From the NCBI GenBank assembly GCA_000155695.1, contig DS990592.1:1140232-1204231 (forward strand): a stretch of DNA of 64,000 bases, read 5' to 3'. The notes under the pieces were generated by a model. It was not told the origin of the DNA. It made no database searches and saw only the letters and a program-made list of their open reading frames with translations. Below, in pieces: positions 50,732 to 59,746 of this stretch. Origin of the DNA: Verrucomicrobiia bacterium DG1235 (GTDB taxonomy: Bacteria; Verrucomicrobiota; Verrucomicrobiia; Opitutales; Opitutaceae). The position numbers and the translations under genes are program-made. Positions within the stretch are counted from its first letter, which is position 1; every line of letters begins with the position of its first letter.

Positions 50732-51442
50732 CTAGATGCACTTGCAAACCTTCTTAAACGGCTCCTCCGCAACGAAGCCGAGCTCGTCGAGCTCGCGTTC
50801 GACTCGCTGACGGATCGACTCCAAATTCCCGTCGTCGGACTTGCGCGGCACTTCGATATAGTCGCCCACCGTCACCAGCACCCGCGAAAAAGGCTTCGGA
50901 AAAACCATTTTGTCCCAGGAGCGTATCCGCCAGTAGTCGCTCGCCCAACAGGAAACCGGCAGGATCGGCTTCCCAGTCATCTTCGCTAGCGCCGCCACAC
51001 CTACCTTGGCCTTGTAGACCGGCCCCTTCGAGCCATCGGGCAGAATGATAATGGAATGCTTGTCCTTCACGATGGCCCGATAGAGTCCGCGTAGCCCTGA
51101 GGCCCCCCGACGGGAAGAAGACCCGCGAACGACCTTGGCGCCGGCATACTTTCCGATGGTGGCCCCGATCTCGCCGTCTTTCGAATCACTGGACATCATG
51201 GCGAGCTTGAACCTGTTTCGCAGCAAATAGCGGTAAATGTAGGTCGCGAAGTAAAACATCCGGTTGTGCCAGCAGGCGATCACCACCGAATCTCCCCGAC
51301 CCACCAGTCCGAGCAAGTGTTCAGGGCGGCCTACGATGCGAAGCCGATAGGTAAAACTGAAGACCTTGATCGCCAACAAGGTAAGGTACGCAATCACGCG
51401 CGTCTTGCGAGGAACTGAACTCAAAGTTTCGTCGGTAGGCAT
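50732..51442 (-). CDS. DUF374-type lysophospholipid acyltransferase-like protein
   Basis: The 236-residue protein has one N-terminal hydrophobic stretch and the DUF374 motifs VVIACWHNRMFYFATYIYR (about 52-70), MMSSDSKDGEIGATIGKYAGAKVVRGSSSRRGASGLRGL and SIIILPDGSKGPVYKAKVGVAALAKMTGKPILPVS. The H-N-R-M replaces the H-x4-D of PlsC, as in lipid A-type acyltransferases. It probably acylates a lipid at the membrane. It is close to hisA and may be cotranscribed. Confidence 0.84.
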   Translation of the reverse strand: MPTDETLSSVPRKTRVIAYLTLLAIKVFSFTYRLRIVGRPEHLLGLVGRGDSVVIACWHNRMFYFATYIYRYLLRNRFKLAMMSSDSKDGEIGATIGKYAGAKVVRGSSSRRGASGLRGLYRAIVKDKHSIIILPDGSKGPVYKAKVGVAALAKMTGKPILPVSCWASDYWRIRSWDKMVFPKPFSRVLVTVGDYIEVPRKSDDGNLESIRQRVERELDELGFVAEEPFKKVCKCI

Positions 51443-51526
51443 GAGGAGAGGAGCGCCTACAGTTCCGAACGAGCATGCCCATCGGTCAAGGAAAGACGGT
51501 GCCGACTCCTAGACTTTAGACAGGCC

Positions 51527-52363
51527 TCACCTGTTTTCCAAACCGTTCGACGAAATCATGTTGCGAACCTTCTGCACATAGGTCCAACGCTCCTGAGAGT
51601 AGCGTGTCAGACCTGCCGCAAGATCGCGACCGCTCGGCTCCACGCCATTCTCGCGATGAGTCGAACGAATGTCGCGCAGATCCGAGTAAACCTCGTTCGT
51701 GTTGAGGTTGCTCAAATATGCGAGGAAGGATTCGTACGGACTTCTGTAGGCAGCCACCTCGTAGGTCTTGCCAGAGGGGCGACGCTTGGGAACGATCCCA
51801 CACCCCTTGTCATAGCACCACATGCCAAAAAGATTGTTGCCTTGGCGGGCGAAGCGAGACGTGCCCCAGCCACTTTCGATAGCGGCTTGAGCTAGCGCCA
51901 GCGACACGGGAATCGTATCGACCCGCGCGAGCAATTCCTCAAAAGCCGCCGCCTCCGCGCTCTCGAGCTCATCGAGACCATACTTATCGCGTAGTTCGTT
52001 GAAGGCTTCGAGGCGTTTCCGATTGAGACTACCGTTACGATCGAAGTACTGCTGTAACTTCAGAGCCGCTTCCCGCTCTTCGAGAATGTCTCCGTTAGCC
52101 TCGATGACAAAGGGTTCGAGAAAACTGAAAAACGCTTCCTTACGCTCCTTCACTGATGGTATTGCGGCGAAATTCGGCAGCGACACTTCCTCGAAGCGAT
52201 CGGAATCATCGATGATGTTTTCAACGACATTAAAAATCGAATACACCGCGATCAGCAGAAGACTCAGCCCCGCGGCTGCGAGCATCCAAGTCTGGTAGTC
52301 GCCATTGCGACCATGCGTGACGCCCTTGAGCAACGACAGATTTAGCTTACGTTTCGGACTCAT
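51527..52363 (-). CDS. Bax-like glucosaminidase
   Basis: The 278-residue protein has a single N-terminal membrane anchor (MLAAAGLSLLLIAVYSIFNVV, about 26-47) and a C-terminal glucosaminidase domain (about 140-275): LALAQAAIESGWGTSRFARQGNNLFGMWCYDKGCGIVPKRR and YRSPYESFLAYLSNLNTNEVY. It probably hydrolyses peptidoglycan glycan strands in the periplasm, as in the E. coli Bax family, with Glu in AAIESGWG as catalytic acid. Confidence 0.87.
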   Translation of the reverse strand: MSPKRKLNLSLLKGVTHGRNGDYQTWMLAAAGLSLLLIAVYSIFNVVENIIDDSDRFEEVSLPNFAAIPSVKERKEAFFSFLEPFVIEANGDILEEREAALKLQQYFDRNGSLNRKRLEAFNELRDKYGLDELESAEAAAFEELLARVDTIPVSLALAQAAIESGWGTSRFARQGNNLFGMWCYDKGCGIVPKRRPSGKTYEVAAYRSPYESFLAYLSNLNTNEVYSDLRDIRSTHRENGVEPSGRDLAAGLTRYSQERWTYVQKVRNMISSNGLENR

Positions 52364-52427
52364 ATTTCCCTTTAATCCCCTTAGATTGATGGCGACAGCT
52401 ATCCCACTAGCCTAGCCGGTTGAGCGA

Positions 52428-52832
52428 TTACTCGACTCGCTTCAGATGCAAAAAAACCTCTCCATCCATCCAATACTCGATGTAGGTGGCAGAGGTGTTG
52501 ACGAAATCAGTCCACGCATAGGGCGGCTTGCCTTGGTTGGCCGGCGACACCAGCTCGTAGCCGCCATGCGCCCATTCTCTATAACCGGAGAAGTAGCCGT
52601 TGGACAGTTTCACGATCAGCTCCTTGTCCTTGTGATCAGGCAACAGCTGTAAATAGACATTCTTCTCCTCAGCGACGTATTTCACGTCTCGAAGGATGCT
52701 GGAATCAAAGGTCAAGGCTTCGAAAGGGCCGAAACGCTTGCCAGTGCTTTCCTCGCCTTCACCGCCAGCATGGGCGATTGAAGCTAGGGCCGTAATAGCC
52801 ACGAGCACTGTCGAGATGAAGAGTCGATTCAT
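52428..52832 (-). CDS. Exported hypothetical protein
   Basis: The 134-residue protein has a signal peptide (MNRLFISTVLVAITALASIAHA, 1-22) and a small beta-rich body (AEEKNVYLQLLPDHKDKELIVKLSNGYFSGYREWAHGGYELV). No family is recognised. I use the ATG at 52832, because the longer frame to 52856 adds a non-signal MIVLDLGT. Confidence 0.7.
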   Translation of the reverse strand: MNRLFISTVLVAITALASIAHAGGEGEESTGKRFGPFEALTFDSSILRDVKYVAEEKNVYLQLLPDHKDKELIVKLSNGYFSGYREWAHGGYELVSPANQGKPPYAWTDFVNTSATYIEYWMDGEVFLHLKRVE

Positions 52833-53087
52833 AGTGCCGAGATCCAATACGATCAACCTGCAGAAGTCAAAATCCTAGGGTTCTGAATGTCTTGTAAGGG
52901 TTCGCCGGATAGGGATAAGCGCTAGCGCTTAGGCTTGCGATAAACGGAATTGCCTATCTTTTAGTAACCTTTCACGCACAAATTTAGTATTCAGCAGTCT
53001 ATCAGGACTTCTTTTGTTACTTGCGCATCATATTAACCGAATCGAGTATGCGCCCAATTCGTACCGGTAGGAAAACACAAAGGTGAT

Positions 53088-53870
53088 ATGATCAGTAAAA
53101 TAGGCAGGCAAAGCATTCGCTTAGTAAGCGAGCTGGGCGAACTCGCGGGCTTCTCAGCTCAAGCCAGCGTCGCCTTGCCCAAACAACGTCATATCTTCGA
53201 AAAGCTGAGCCGAGCCATCTTCGAGATCGGCGTGCGTTGCGTTCCGATCACTTTGATCGTCGGGCTTTTCACCGGACTGGTGCTCGGCCTCCAACTCTAC
53301 TACGTACTCGCGAAATTCAGCTCCGAGAGCCTGCTGGGGCAAGCGGTCGCCCTCTCAATTATACTGGAGATCGGCCCCGTATTCACCGCCATCATGATCG
53401 TCGGCCAGGCGGGAAGCGCCCTCTCAGCGGAAATCGGAATCCAAAGAAACGCCGAACAAATCGACGCCTTGCACACCATGCAGATCGATCCAATTGGGTT
53501 TCTCGTCTCACCGCGCCTTTGGGCCGCCATCATCGCCTTTCCCATTCTCACCACATTCTTCGACCTGATCGGTATCTACGGCGGTTATCTGACCGGAGTC
53601 GAACTCCTCGGAGTCGACCCGGGCGCCTACTGGAACCGCATTTTCGAAGCGGTCAGCCCCCAGAACATATACAATGGCCTGATTAAAGCCCTCGCCTTCG
53701 GAATCATCACCACCCTGATCTGCGCCTTCCAAGGCTACTTCACCCATATCAAGGCCGACATTCCCGGAGCCCGCGGCGTTTCCCAAACCACCACCCGCGC
53801 CGTCGTCTACTCGAGCATCGCGATCCTCATGTTCGACTACCTGATCACCTCCTTCCAAATGGCAAAATGA
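53088..53870 (+). CDS. mlaE: MlaE-family ABC permease
   Basis: The 260-residue protein has the MlaE layout: an amphipathic N-terminal helix and about five membrane helices (PITLIVGLFTGLVLGLQLYYVL, VALSIILEIGPVFTAIMIVGQAGSALSAEIGIQR, LWAAIIAFPILTTFFDLIGIYGGYL, LIKALAFGIITTLICAFQGYF, VVYSSIAILMFDYLI). It is the inner-membrane permease for phospholipid transport between the membranes. First gene of the Mla operon; its stop overlaps the start of the ATPase gene (ATGA at 53867-53870). Confidence 0.93.
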   Translation: MISKIGRQSIRLVSELGELAGFSAQASVALPKQRHIFEKLSRAIFEIGVRCVPITLIVGLFTGLVLGLQLYYVLAKFSSESLLGQAVALSIILEIGPVFTAIMIVGQAGSALSAEIGIQRNAEQIDALHTMQIDPIGFLVSPRLWAAIIAFPILTTFFDLIGIYGGYLTGVELLGVDPGAYWNRIFEAVSPQNIYNGLIKALAFGIITTLICAFQGYFTHIKADIPGARGVSQTTTRAVVYSSIAILMFDYLITSFQMAK

Positions 53871-54583
53871 GCGAGGAGCACTACCTACAAATTCGCGGCC
53901 TTAAGAAAGCCTTCGGCACCCAAGTCGTACTGGGCGGCATAGACATGGACATCCCGCTTGGCGGTCACACCACCGTCATCGGCAAGAGCGGCACCGGCAA
54001 GTCCGTCCTACTCAAATGCGTCTCGGGACTCCTCGCCGCCGACGCCGGTACAATCACCGCCGCAGGATCGAAAGGCGCCCCGCCGTGCAGCTACATGTTC
54101 CAGCAAAACGCTCTCTTCGATTCCATGACTGTCGAGGAAAACGTCGGCCTACCCCTTCGCGAAAAAGGCAAAGCCGGCAAAACCGAAATAGCGGAACGCG
54201 TATCCGATCTCCTGGAGCAACTCGATCTCACCGCAGCCGCGAAAAAGTACCCGGCGGAAATCTCCGGTGGCATGAAGAAGCGCGTCGCCCTCGCTCGCGC
54301 TCTCATTACCAACCCGGAAATCATTCTCTTCGACGAGCCGACCACTGGGCTCGATCCACAACGAAAGTTCAGCGTTTTCGATATGATCAGAGACTACCGC
54401 AAGCGCTTCGGATTTACCGTACTCATGGTCAGCCACGACGTGCCGGAAGTATTCGAAATCTCTGACAAAATCGCCTGGCTCGATGAAGGAGTCATCAAAT
54501 TCTGGGGCACTCCCGAAGAGCTCCTCTCAAACCCACCCGAAGATCTGAAACCATTTCTCAATCCGCAACTCTCTCCCGCATAG
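53867..54583 (+). CDS. mlaF: MlaF ATP-binding protein
   Basis: The 238-residue protein has the Walker A G-K-S-G-T-G-K-S (39-46), Q-loop in MFQQNALFDSMTV, the signature ISGGMKKR, Walker B IILFDEPTTGLDP and the H-loop VSHDVPEVF. It powers the MlaE permease. The start overlaps mlaE by 4 bases. No separate STAS (MlaB) gene is present. Confidence 0.94.
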   Translation: MSEEHYLQIRGLKKAFGTQVVLGGIDMDIPLGGHTTVIGKSGTGKSVLLKCVSGLLAADAGTITAAGSKGAPPCSYMFQQNALFDSMTVEENVGLPLREKGKAGKTEIAERVSDLLEQLDLTAAAKKYPAEISGGMKKRVALARALITNPEIILFDEPTTGLDPQRKFSVFDMIRDYRKRFGFTVLMVSHDVPEVFEISDKIAWLDEGVIKFWGTPEELLSNPPEDLKPFLNPQLSPA

Positions 54584-54601
54584 GCTCACTTATCTAGTAA
54601 A

Positions 54602-55066
54602 ATGAACAGCAAGAAAATCGACTTCTCTGTTGGCCTCTTCGTCCTCATTGGGCTTCTCGCCATCGTCTACATGGCCGTGCAGATCGGCGGCAGCCGCTTT
54701 CTCGGCAGCGATTCCCGTAGCGTTACCGCTATCTTCACGAACATTGGCGGACTCAGTTCCGGCAGCAACATCACAATCGCAGGCGTCAAGATCGGCACCG
54801 TAGGACCCATCACCCTGAATCCGGAAACGCTTAAAGCCGAAGTCGAACTTCGTATCGACAATGATATCGAACTATTCGACGACGCCACTGCCTCCATCAA
54901 GACAAACGGCCTAATCGGTGACAAATACATCGCTATCTATCCCGGCACTCCGGGAATTGGTTTCCCGCTTGAAGGAGCAATTGTCGACACCGAAGCCGCC
55001 ATTGACATCGAAAGCCTCATCAGCCGCTTTGCATTCGGCGACGTCACCGAAGAGAAAAAAAATTAG
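54602..55066 (+). CDS. mlaD: MlaD-type MCE protein
   Basis: The 154-residue protein has an N-terminal anchor (FSVGLFVLIGLLAIVYMAVQIGG, about 8-30) and one MCE domain (SVTAIFTNIGGLSSGSNITIAGVKIGTVGPITLNPETLKAEVELRIDNDIELFDDATASIKTNGLIGDKYIAIYPG). In E. coli MlaD forms a hexameric ring with MlaFEDB that binds phospholipid. The C-terminal tail is slightly short compared with E. coli MlaD. Confidence 0.93.
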   Translation: MNSKKIDFSVGLFVLIGLLAIVYMAVQIGGSRFLGSDSRSVTAIFTNIGGLSSGSNITIAGVKIGTVGPITLNPETLKAEVELRIDNDIELFDDATASIKTNGLIGDKYIAIYPGTPGIGFPLEGAIVDTEAAIDIESLISRFAFGDVTEEKKN

Positions 55067-55118
55067 CCTTCAGTCAATTGAGTCCTCAATTCGTTCATAG
55101 GTCCAAATACAAACTACG

Positions 55119-55718
55119 ATGCTCCTCCTAAAACGTATCAGCTATCTCGCTGTCCTCACCTTCGCTTTGGCAAGCCTGCCAAACGCTCAAGCTGAGGAAA
55201 GCCCCGAAAAGCTCCTCGAACAAACGATCTCCGAAGTCCTAGACGTCCTTCACGCTAGCGATCAACAAATATCGCTTATCGATAAGCGTACCAAGATTCT
55301 CGATCTGCTTCAGTCTCGCTTCTCTTTCGATATCATCATCCGTAGAGCATTGGGAAGAAACTGGAATCTCCTTTCCGACAGCCAACAAAACCAAATCACC
55401 ACCCTTATATCCGATTTGTTGATACGAGCCTACACGCGCGAGCTGGAAAACGGTCCAAAGCCGGAAATCAAATTCCTCAGGACCGACGACCTCGGCTCCA
55501 ACAAAATCGAGATCGTCACTACCGTAGCCTATAAATCCAACTTTGTCTCCGTCAGCTACCGACTCGCCAATATCAAGGGTCGCGGCTGGCAAGTATATGA
55601 TGTCCTTATCGAAGGCATCAGCATGGTTTCGAACTACCGCAAACAATTCGACGAACACTTCCAGACCAAAAATGCTGCGGACCTCCTAAAACTCCTCGAA
55701 GGCAAACTTGAGGAATAG
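55119..55718 (+). CDS. mlaC: MlaC-type phospholipid carrier
   Basis: The 199-residue protein has a signal peptide (ISYLAVLTFALASLPNAQA, about 7-25) and the MlaC (Tgt2/MlaC) pattern: PEKLLEQTISEVLDVLHASDQQISLIDKRTKILDLLQSRFSFDIIIRRALGRNWNLLSDSQQNQITTLISDLL and VSVSYRLANIKGRGWQVYDVLIEGISMVSNYRKQFDE. It shuttles phospholipids in the periplasm between the MlaA and MlaFED complexes. Confidence 0.93.
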   Translation: MLLLKRISYLAVLTFALASLPNAQAEESPEKLLEQTISEVLDVLHASDQQISLIDKRTKILDLLQSRFSFDIIIRRALGRNWNLLSDSQQNQITTLISDLLIRAYTRELENGPKPEIKFLRTDDLGSNKIEIVTTVAYKSNFVSVSYRLANIKGRGWQVYDVLIEGISMVSNYRKQFDEHFQTKNAADLLKLLEGKLEE

Positions 55719-55736
55719 AGCCTCACTCCAGAGAAA

Positions 55737-56480
55737 ATGAAAATCCAACAACTATATCGTATCCTCTTTTTGGCGACGACTGTTACCTCTGTCGCCATTG
55801 CGCAGGATGACGCCATCGATCTCGACGACCTCTTCGCGGATGAATTCGAAGAACAATCAACCGTCACAATCAACGACCCACTCGAAAAGTACAATCGTGC
55901 CATCTTCAAGTTCAACGACAGTGTCTACACTAGCCTAGTTAAACCTGTCGCCCGAACCTACTCGAACGTCATGCCCGATCGCGTCGAAAGAGGCATCGAA
56001 AACGTCTTCAAAAACCTAAAATATCCCTCCCGACTCGTTGGAAACATCCTGCAGGGCCGCTTTGGGCAAGCCGGCAAGGAAACCGGTAAATTCGCCCTAA
56101 ACACCACCGTCGGCATCGGAGGCATTTTTCGTCCGAGCGACGACTTCGAAGGCCTGCAAACCCATGATGAAGATGTTGGTCAGGCATTCGCGCGTTGGGG
56201 ATTCGGACACGGATTCTACCTTGTCCTTCCCTTCACGGGACCCACCAGTCTTCGCGACTTCGTCGGTGACTTTGTCGACGACGCCGTCGAACCCATCAAC
56301 GAGCCGTGGAGCCAGATCGAAGACGACACAGACCGCTTGATACTGCGTGTCATCGAGATAACGAACCGCCTACCCGCCATCATGGAGCTATACGACTCAA
56401 TGCGTCGCTCGGCAATCGACCCTTATTCATCCGTGCGAGACGCCTACGCCCAACGTCGGGCCCGCCAGGTCGCGCAATAA
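55737..56480 (+). CDS. mlaA: MlaA (VacJ) outer-membrane component
   Basis: The 247-residue protein has the MlaA core (NDPLEKYNRAIFKFNDSVYTSLVKPVARTYSNVMPDRVERGIENVFKNLKYPSRLVGNILQGRF, GIGGIFRPSDDFEGLQTHDEDVGQAFARWGFGHGFYLVLPFTGPTSLRDFVGD). MlaA removes misplaced phospholipids from the outer leaflet. The N-terminus reads SVAIAQDDAIDLDD: a normal signal peptide without the lipobox Cys that anchors the E. coli protein. It closes the operon mlaE-F-D-C-A. Confidence 0.93.
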   Translation: MKIQQLYRILFLATTVTSVAIAQDDAIDLDDLFADEFEEQSTVTINDPLEKYNRAIFKFNDSVYTSLVKPVARTYSNVMPDRVERGIENVFKNLKYPSRLVGNILQGRFGQAGKETGKFALNTTVGIGGIFRPSDDFEGLQTHDEDVGQAFARWGFGHGFYLVLPFTGPTSLRDFVGDFVDDAVEPINEPWSQIEDDTDRLILRVIEITNRLPAIMELYDSMRRSAIDPYSSVRDAYAQRRARQVAQ

Positions 56481-56485
56481 AGCTC

Positions 56486-56902
56486 CTAGAGCGAGTCTGC
56501 TGCGGGACTCGTTTTCATCGACACTTTCTCCACCTCCGCCTCCTTGCAGAGATCGAGCAGCCGTGCGGCGCTCGATACCCGCGCCTGACGATCGACTTCG
56601 ATAGTTACGCTCTCCAACCCGCCAGCAGCGCGAGCCCTCCTGAGGCTGCGAACGACTCCATCATAGCCGATTTCAACTCCCTCGTGATAGACCACGCCTC
56701 CCTTGCTTAGGTGGATTATAAATGCCTCCGCAGGTGGTTTATCTATTGGCGAAATATTTGGCGTTTCGATTCCCAGTCCGTCCTCCTCCACAAACACCGT
56801 CGTCACGATAAAGAATATCAACAAAATGAATACCATATCGATCAAGGGAGAAATGTTGATATCAGCCGAATCTCCTCTCCCCTTCCGCAAAGCTCTCTTC
56901 AT
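56486..56902 (-). CDS. exbD: ExbD/TolR-type biopolymer transport protein
   Basis: The 138-residue protein has a short cytoplasmic N-terminus (MKRALRKGRGDSADINISPLIDMVFILLIFFIVTTVFV) with the functional Asp in ISPLIDMVFILL of the ExbD helix, then a periplasmic domain. It supplies the proton-motive force coupling for TonB or Tol. It stands alone, with no ExbB next to it. A palindrome with TACA-N2-TGTA lies directly upstream of the start. Confidence 0.87.
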   Translation of the reverse strand: MKRALRKGRGDSADINISPLIDMVFILLIFFIVTTVFVEEDGLGIETPNISPIDKPPAEAFIIHLSKGGVVYHEGVEIGYDGVVRSLRRARAAGGLESVTIEVDRQARVSSAARLLDLCKEAEVEKVSMKTSPAADSL

Positions 56903-56920
56903 GTCCTACAAATGTAGGAC
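56903..56920 (-). promoter_or_regulatory. BlaI/CopY-type palindrome upstream of exbD
   Basis: The 8-base arms GTCCTACA (56903-56910) and TGTAGGAC (56913-56920) flank AA, giving the core TACAAATGTA characteristic of BlaI/MecI/CopY repressor sites. It abuts the exbD start codon, and a TTGACT-like -35 (complement at 56932-56937) lies 12 bases upstream. Repression of exbD by a BlaI-type regulator is inferred; no such regulator gene is in the window. Confidence 0.5.
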
Positions 56921-56996
56921 TTAATATCAAAAGTCAACCGCGTTCAGTCGGTAGCACTAAAAACGCGGTCGATCGTTCTATTCTTTTGGCTCGAAG

Positions 56997-59621
56997 CTAA
57001 CTGCCGTTTTTCTTTGGTGCCGGGGGGAGAAGCTTCAAAAGATTTTGCTCGCGAAGGTACCACTCGCGCAGAGAGCGAGAAAGCAGACTGTCGTCGAAAT
57101 CCTTAAACAAACCGATATTCAGCGATTCCTCCACCGCGCTCTTGAGATCCGCGTGCAGCTTCTGCTTCGCCTCCTTCGCCCAAGATTCGAAGGTGCCCGT
57201 CTTATCGTTGAGGGCTTTGGCCGCAGCCAGTCGCGTTTCGTAGCTGTATTCAAAATCTGGAACCTCGACAAAGGCCTTGTCCACCTTTCCGCTGATGCGG
57301 TCATCCTTCTTCCGTGCGAGCACCACGACTTTAGCGAGGTCGATGATCCGCTCTTCAAGCTTTGAAATACAATCCTCATCCGAAAGATTGCCCGTAGCGG
57401 CGAGTCCAAGATCGCGACGTGCGTTTTCGAATAACGTCAATGTCTGCAGCAGCACCGCTTCCTCCAGCTTGTCGAAGAGCTTTGAGCTACGCTCGATGAT
57501 TACCTTCTTCTCGTCTTCAGTCCACGAATAGGTTTCGTTGTCCAAACCAACAAATGTCGAATAAGCATCGGATTCGAGTAGCTCCGCTAGTTTCTTCTTC
57601 AGCTCTTCCTTCTCGATTTTCGGAGCAGCATCCACTCCCTCGAGCTTCTTCTCGGTCTTTAGACTAAGCTTTACTGGCAAGTGGGCGAACATGATCTGAT
57701 CCACGCCGCCAAGCGCATCGAGCTGCTTGTTCAAATAATCCCAGTGCTTCGACCAACGCTCTTCCTCGTTCAAATCGCCAATGAACTCGTATTCATTCTC
57801 CACCTTCAACGAACGAGTCGCCTTGTTAAACCATTTCAGCAAGCCCCCTACTGGAGCCGCAATTCGCTTGGCATAGTCATCGACATTCAACTCAACCGCT
57901 TCGAGCGACTTGCGATCGCGAGCGTCAGCCGGCGCGCGTCCACTGATGAAACGCTCGATGATAGAGTGAGGCAGGGAGCTGATAACCGTAGATAATTCAC
58001 GGTACTCCGCCAAAACTGGATCGGCTCCATAGTCAAAGCGAACCACGTCCGCATACTGCTGAGTCTCCTCTTCTGAGCCAAAAACCTGCTTCTCCTCTAC
58101 AACCGTCTTGTCATCAAAATACCCCCAGCGAATCGCTGCCGCATCGTGCTCAAGCGCCTCATCAAGAGTCTTCATCTGCCAGCCAGTAAAAATCGAAGCA
58201 TTAAAGATGGAATACTCCATAACCGTCGTAGCTACAACCTCGTCCTCATACTTGCTCAAGTCCTCGCCTGCAATGTAGTCAGCCATAAACTGATCGAGAT
58301 CCGCAGGACTCAGGGTCGCCGATAAGCTAGCCGCAAAATTATGGCGAAGCCCGAGAACGTGCCCCACTTCGTGAGCAGTCACGTCACGCACGTAATCTTG
58401 AGCGATTCGAGTCACTACCTCTTCGGATAGCTTTGGATCCGCTAGCAATTCCTCCAGGCCTTCCGAGAGCTGAATCGCAAAGGCGATCGGATCCATGCGG
58501 CAACCGGCATGACCAACATGAAATTCGTGAGCCGCTTCCTCGTCTCCATCCTTTTCATCGGTTTTTTCCGATTCATCAATCATTGACCGCAGAGACCGCA
58601 ACAAGCGACGAACCCGAGCTCGTCCCGAAAAATCGAATACACTCGTCATATACGCCTGACCGCGAAGCGACTTGCCCGTCAAAGGATCGAGAAGGAGATC
58701 GGCGTACGCGAATCCAGCCGTATCCCAAGGCACCCACTGCACCATATTCTTCGTCGGATGCGGAGCGGTTTCACCCTCTGGAGCCATCCGCGCCTGCACT
58801 ACCTCTTTGCCGAAAGCTTTGTTCCAGTACAAGATACCTTCCTTCACCGCGTCTCGCATGTCCTCCGGAGTATTCGCGCTGTAGTAGAAGATGACCGGCT
58901 CGGAAATATCGAACAAACTGATCTTGGTCGTCACACGGCCCGTCTCCAGCTCCAAACGACTCGGTACCGCGAAGAAACGAGCGTAACGCGACTCTTCCGG
59001 ATGCATTTCACGCGACTCGAAATCGCCGGGGTCATAAGGAGAAATGAAATAGCGAATTTCGAAGCGCGACTCGAGATCAGGGTCGTTGGTTCGGCTACGA
59101 ACCTGCACCGCTTGGCGGATTGCAAGAATACCGTCTTCCAGCTTCGTTTCAAAAACCCGCGCCTGAGGCAGCTCCGCCGAACGATCAAAACCAGCCGCGT
59201 TGAAACTGTCGCCCATGCTGTACCAGCCTCCGTAAGCAAGCCGCCGCATGCCCCCATTGAAATCAATCACGACCCCGTTGCCCTCGGAACTGACAATCGG
59301 AAAAGTCGCCAGCAGGCGACGAGCCGGCAAATCCTCCGTCACCACCTGACCACGAGTCGTTTCGTACATGTCGACGCCATCTTCATACAGCTCGAACAAA
59401 ACCACTCGGCCATCCATCCCTCGACTTGTAGGCGCTCCAGCTTGCGGAATTATCGATGTCGAGAGCATGTACTCCTTGCCGAAAGCGGCCTTTGGAATCG
59501 CTACCCGCGTCTTGTCGGAAATCCTCAGCGGGGGACCCGCTTTCTCTTTCGCAGATTGGGCCGAACAAGCCAAAATGAACACCGCCATCGCGGAAAACAG
59601 AAACGCCCGAAATACTTTCAT
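56997..59621 (-). CDS. Zinc-dependent metalloprotease lipoprotein (DUF4953/DUF5117-type)
   Basis: The 874-residue protein (from the ATG at 59621; a longer frame reaches 59681) has a lipoprotein signal MKVFRAFLFSAMAVFILACS, a DUF5117-like domain and a catalytic zinc motif H417-E-V-G-H-V-L-G-L-R-H427 (HExxHxxGxxH, metzincin type) in YVRDVTAHEVGHVLGLRHNFAAS. The size and order match the large secreted 'zinc-dependent metalloprotease' family of Bacteroidetes and Verrucomicrobia. It is probably an outer-membrane lipoprotein facing the periplasm or outside. The substrate is unknown. Confidence 0.86.
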   Translation of the reverse strand: MKVFRAFLFSAMAVFILACSAQSAKEKAGPPLRISDKTRVAIPKAAFGKEYMLSTSIIPQAGAPTSRGMDGRVVLFELYEDGVDMYETTRGQVVTEDLPARRLLATFPIVSSEGNGVVIDFNGGMRRLAYGGWYSMGDSFNAAGFDRSAELPQARVFETKLEDGILAIRQAVQVRSRTNDPDLESRFEIRYFISPYDPGDFESREMHPEESRYARFFAVPSRLELETGRVTTKISLFDISEPVIFYYSANTPEDMRDAVKEGILYWNKAFGKEVVQARMAPEGETAPHPTKNMVQWVPWDTAGFAYADLLLDPLTGKSLRGQAYMTSVFDFSGRARVRRLLRSLRSMIDESEKTDEKDGDEEAAHEFHVGHAGCRMDPIAFAIQLSEGLEELLADPKLSEEVVTRIAQDYVRDVTAHEVGHVLGLRHNFAASLSATLSPADLDQFMADYIAGEDLSKYEDEVVATTVMEYSIFNASIFTGWQMKTLDEALEHDAAAIRWGYFDDKTVVEEKQVFGSEEETQQYADVVRFDYGADPVLAEYRELSTVISSLPHSIIERFISGRAPADARDRKSLEAVELNVDDYAKRIAAPVGGLLKWFNKATRSLKVENEYEFIGDLNEEERWSKHWDYLNKQLDALGGVDQIMFAHLPVKLSLKTEKKLEGVDAAPKIEKEELKKKLAELLESDAYSTFVGLDNETYSWTEDEKKVIIERSSKLFDKLEEAVLLQTLTLFENARRDLGLAATGNLSDEDCISKLEERIIDLAKVVVLARKKDDRISGKVDKAFVEVPDFEYSYETRLAAAKALNDKTGTFESWAKEAKQKLHADLKSAVEESLNIGLFKDFDDSLLSRSLREWYLREQNLLKLLPPAPKKNGS

Positions 59622-59746
59622 TGCGCACATCCTTGCAATCGAAGCAGATTTATCACGCCCAAAATCGATAAAACGCGCCAATGATTCCGCATTCTAGCAG
59701 CATATCCGCTAGAAAACTACCTAATCACAGAAAACCTAGTGTCGCG

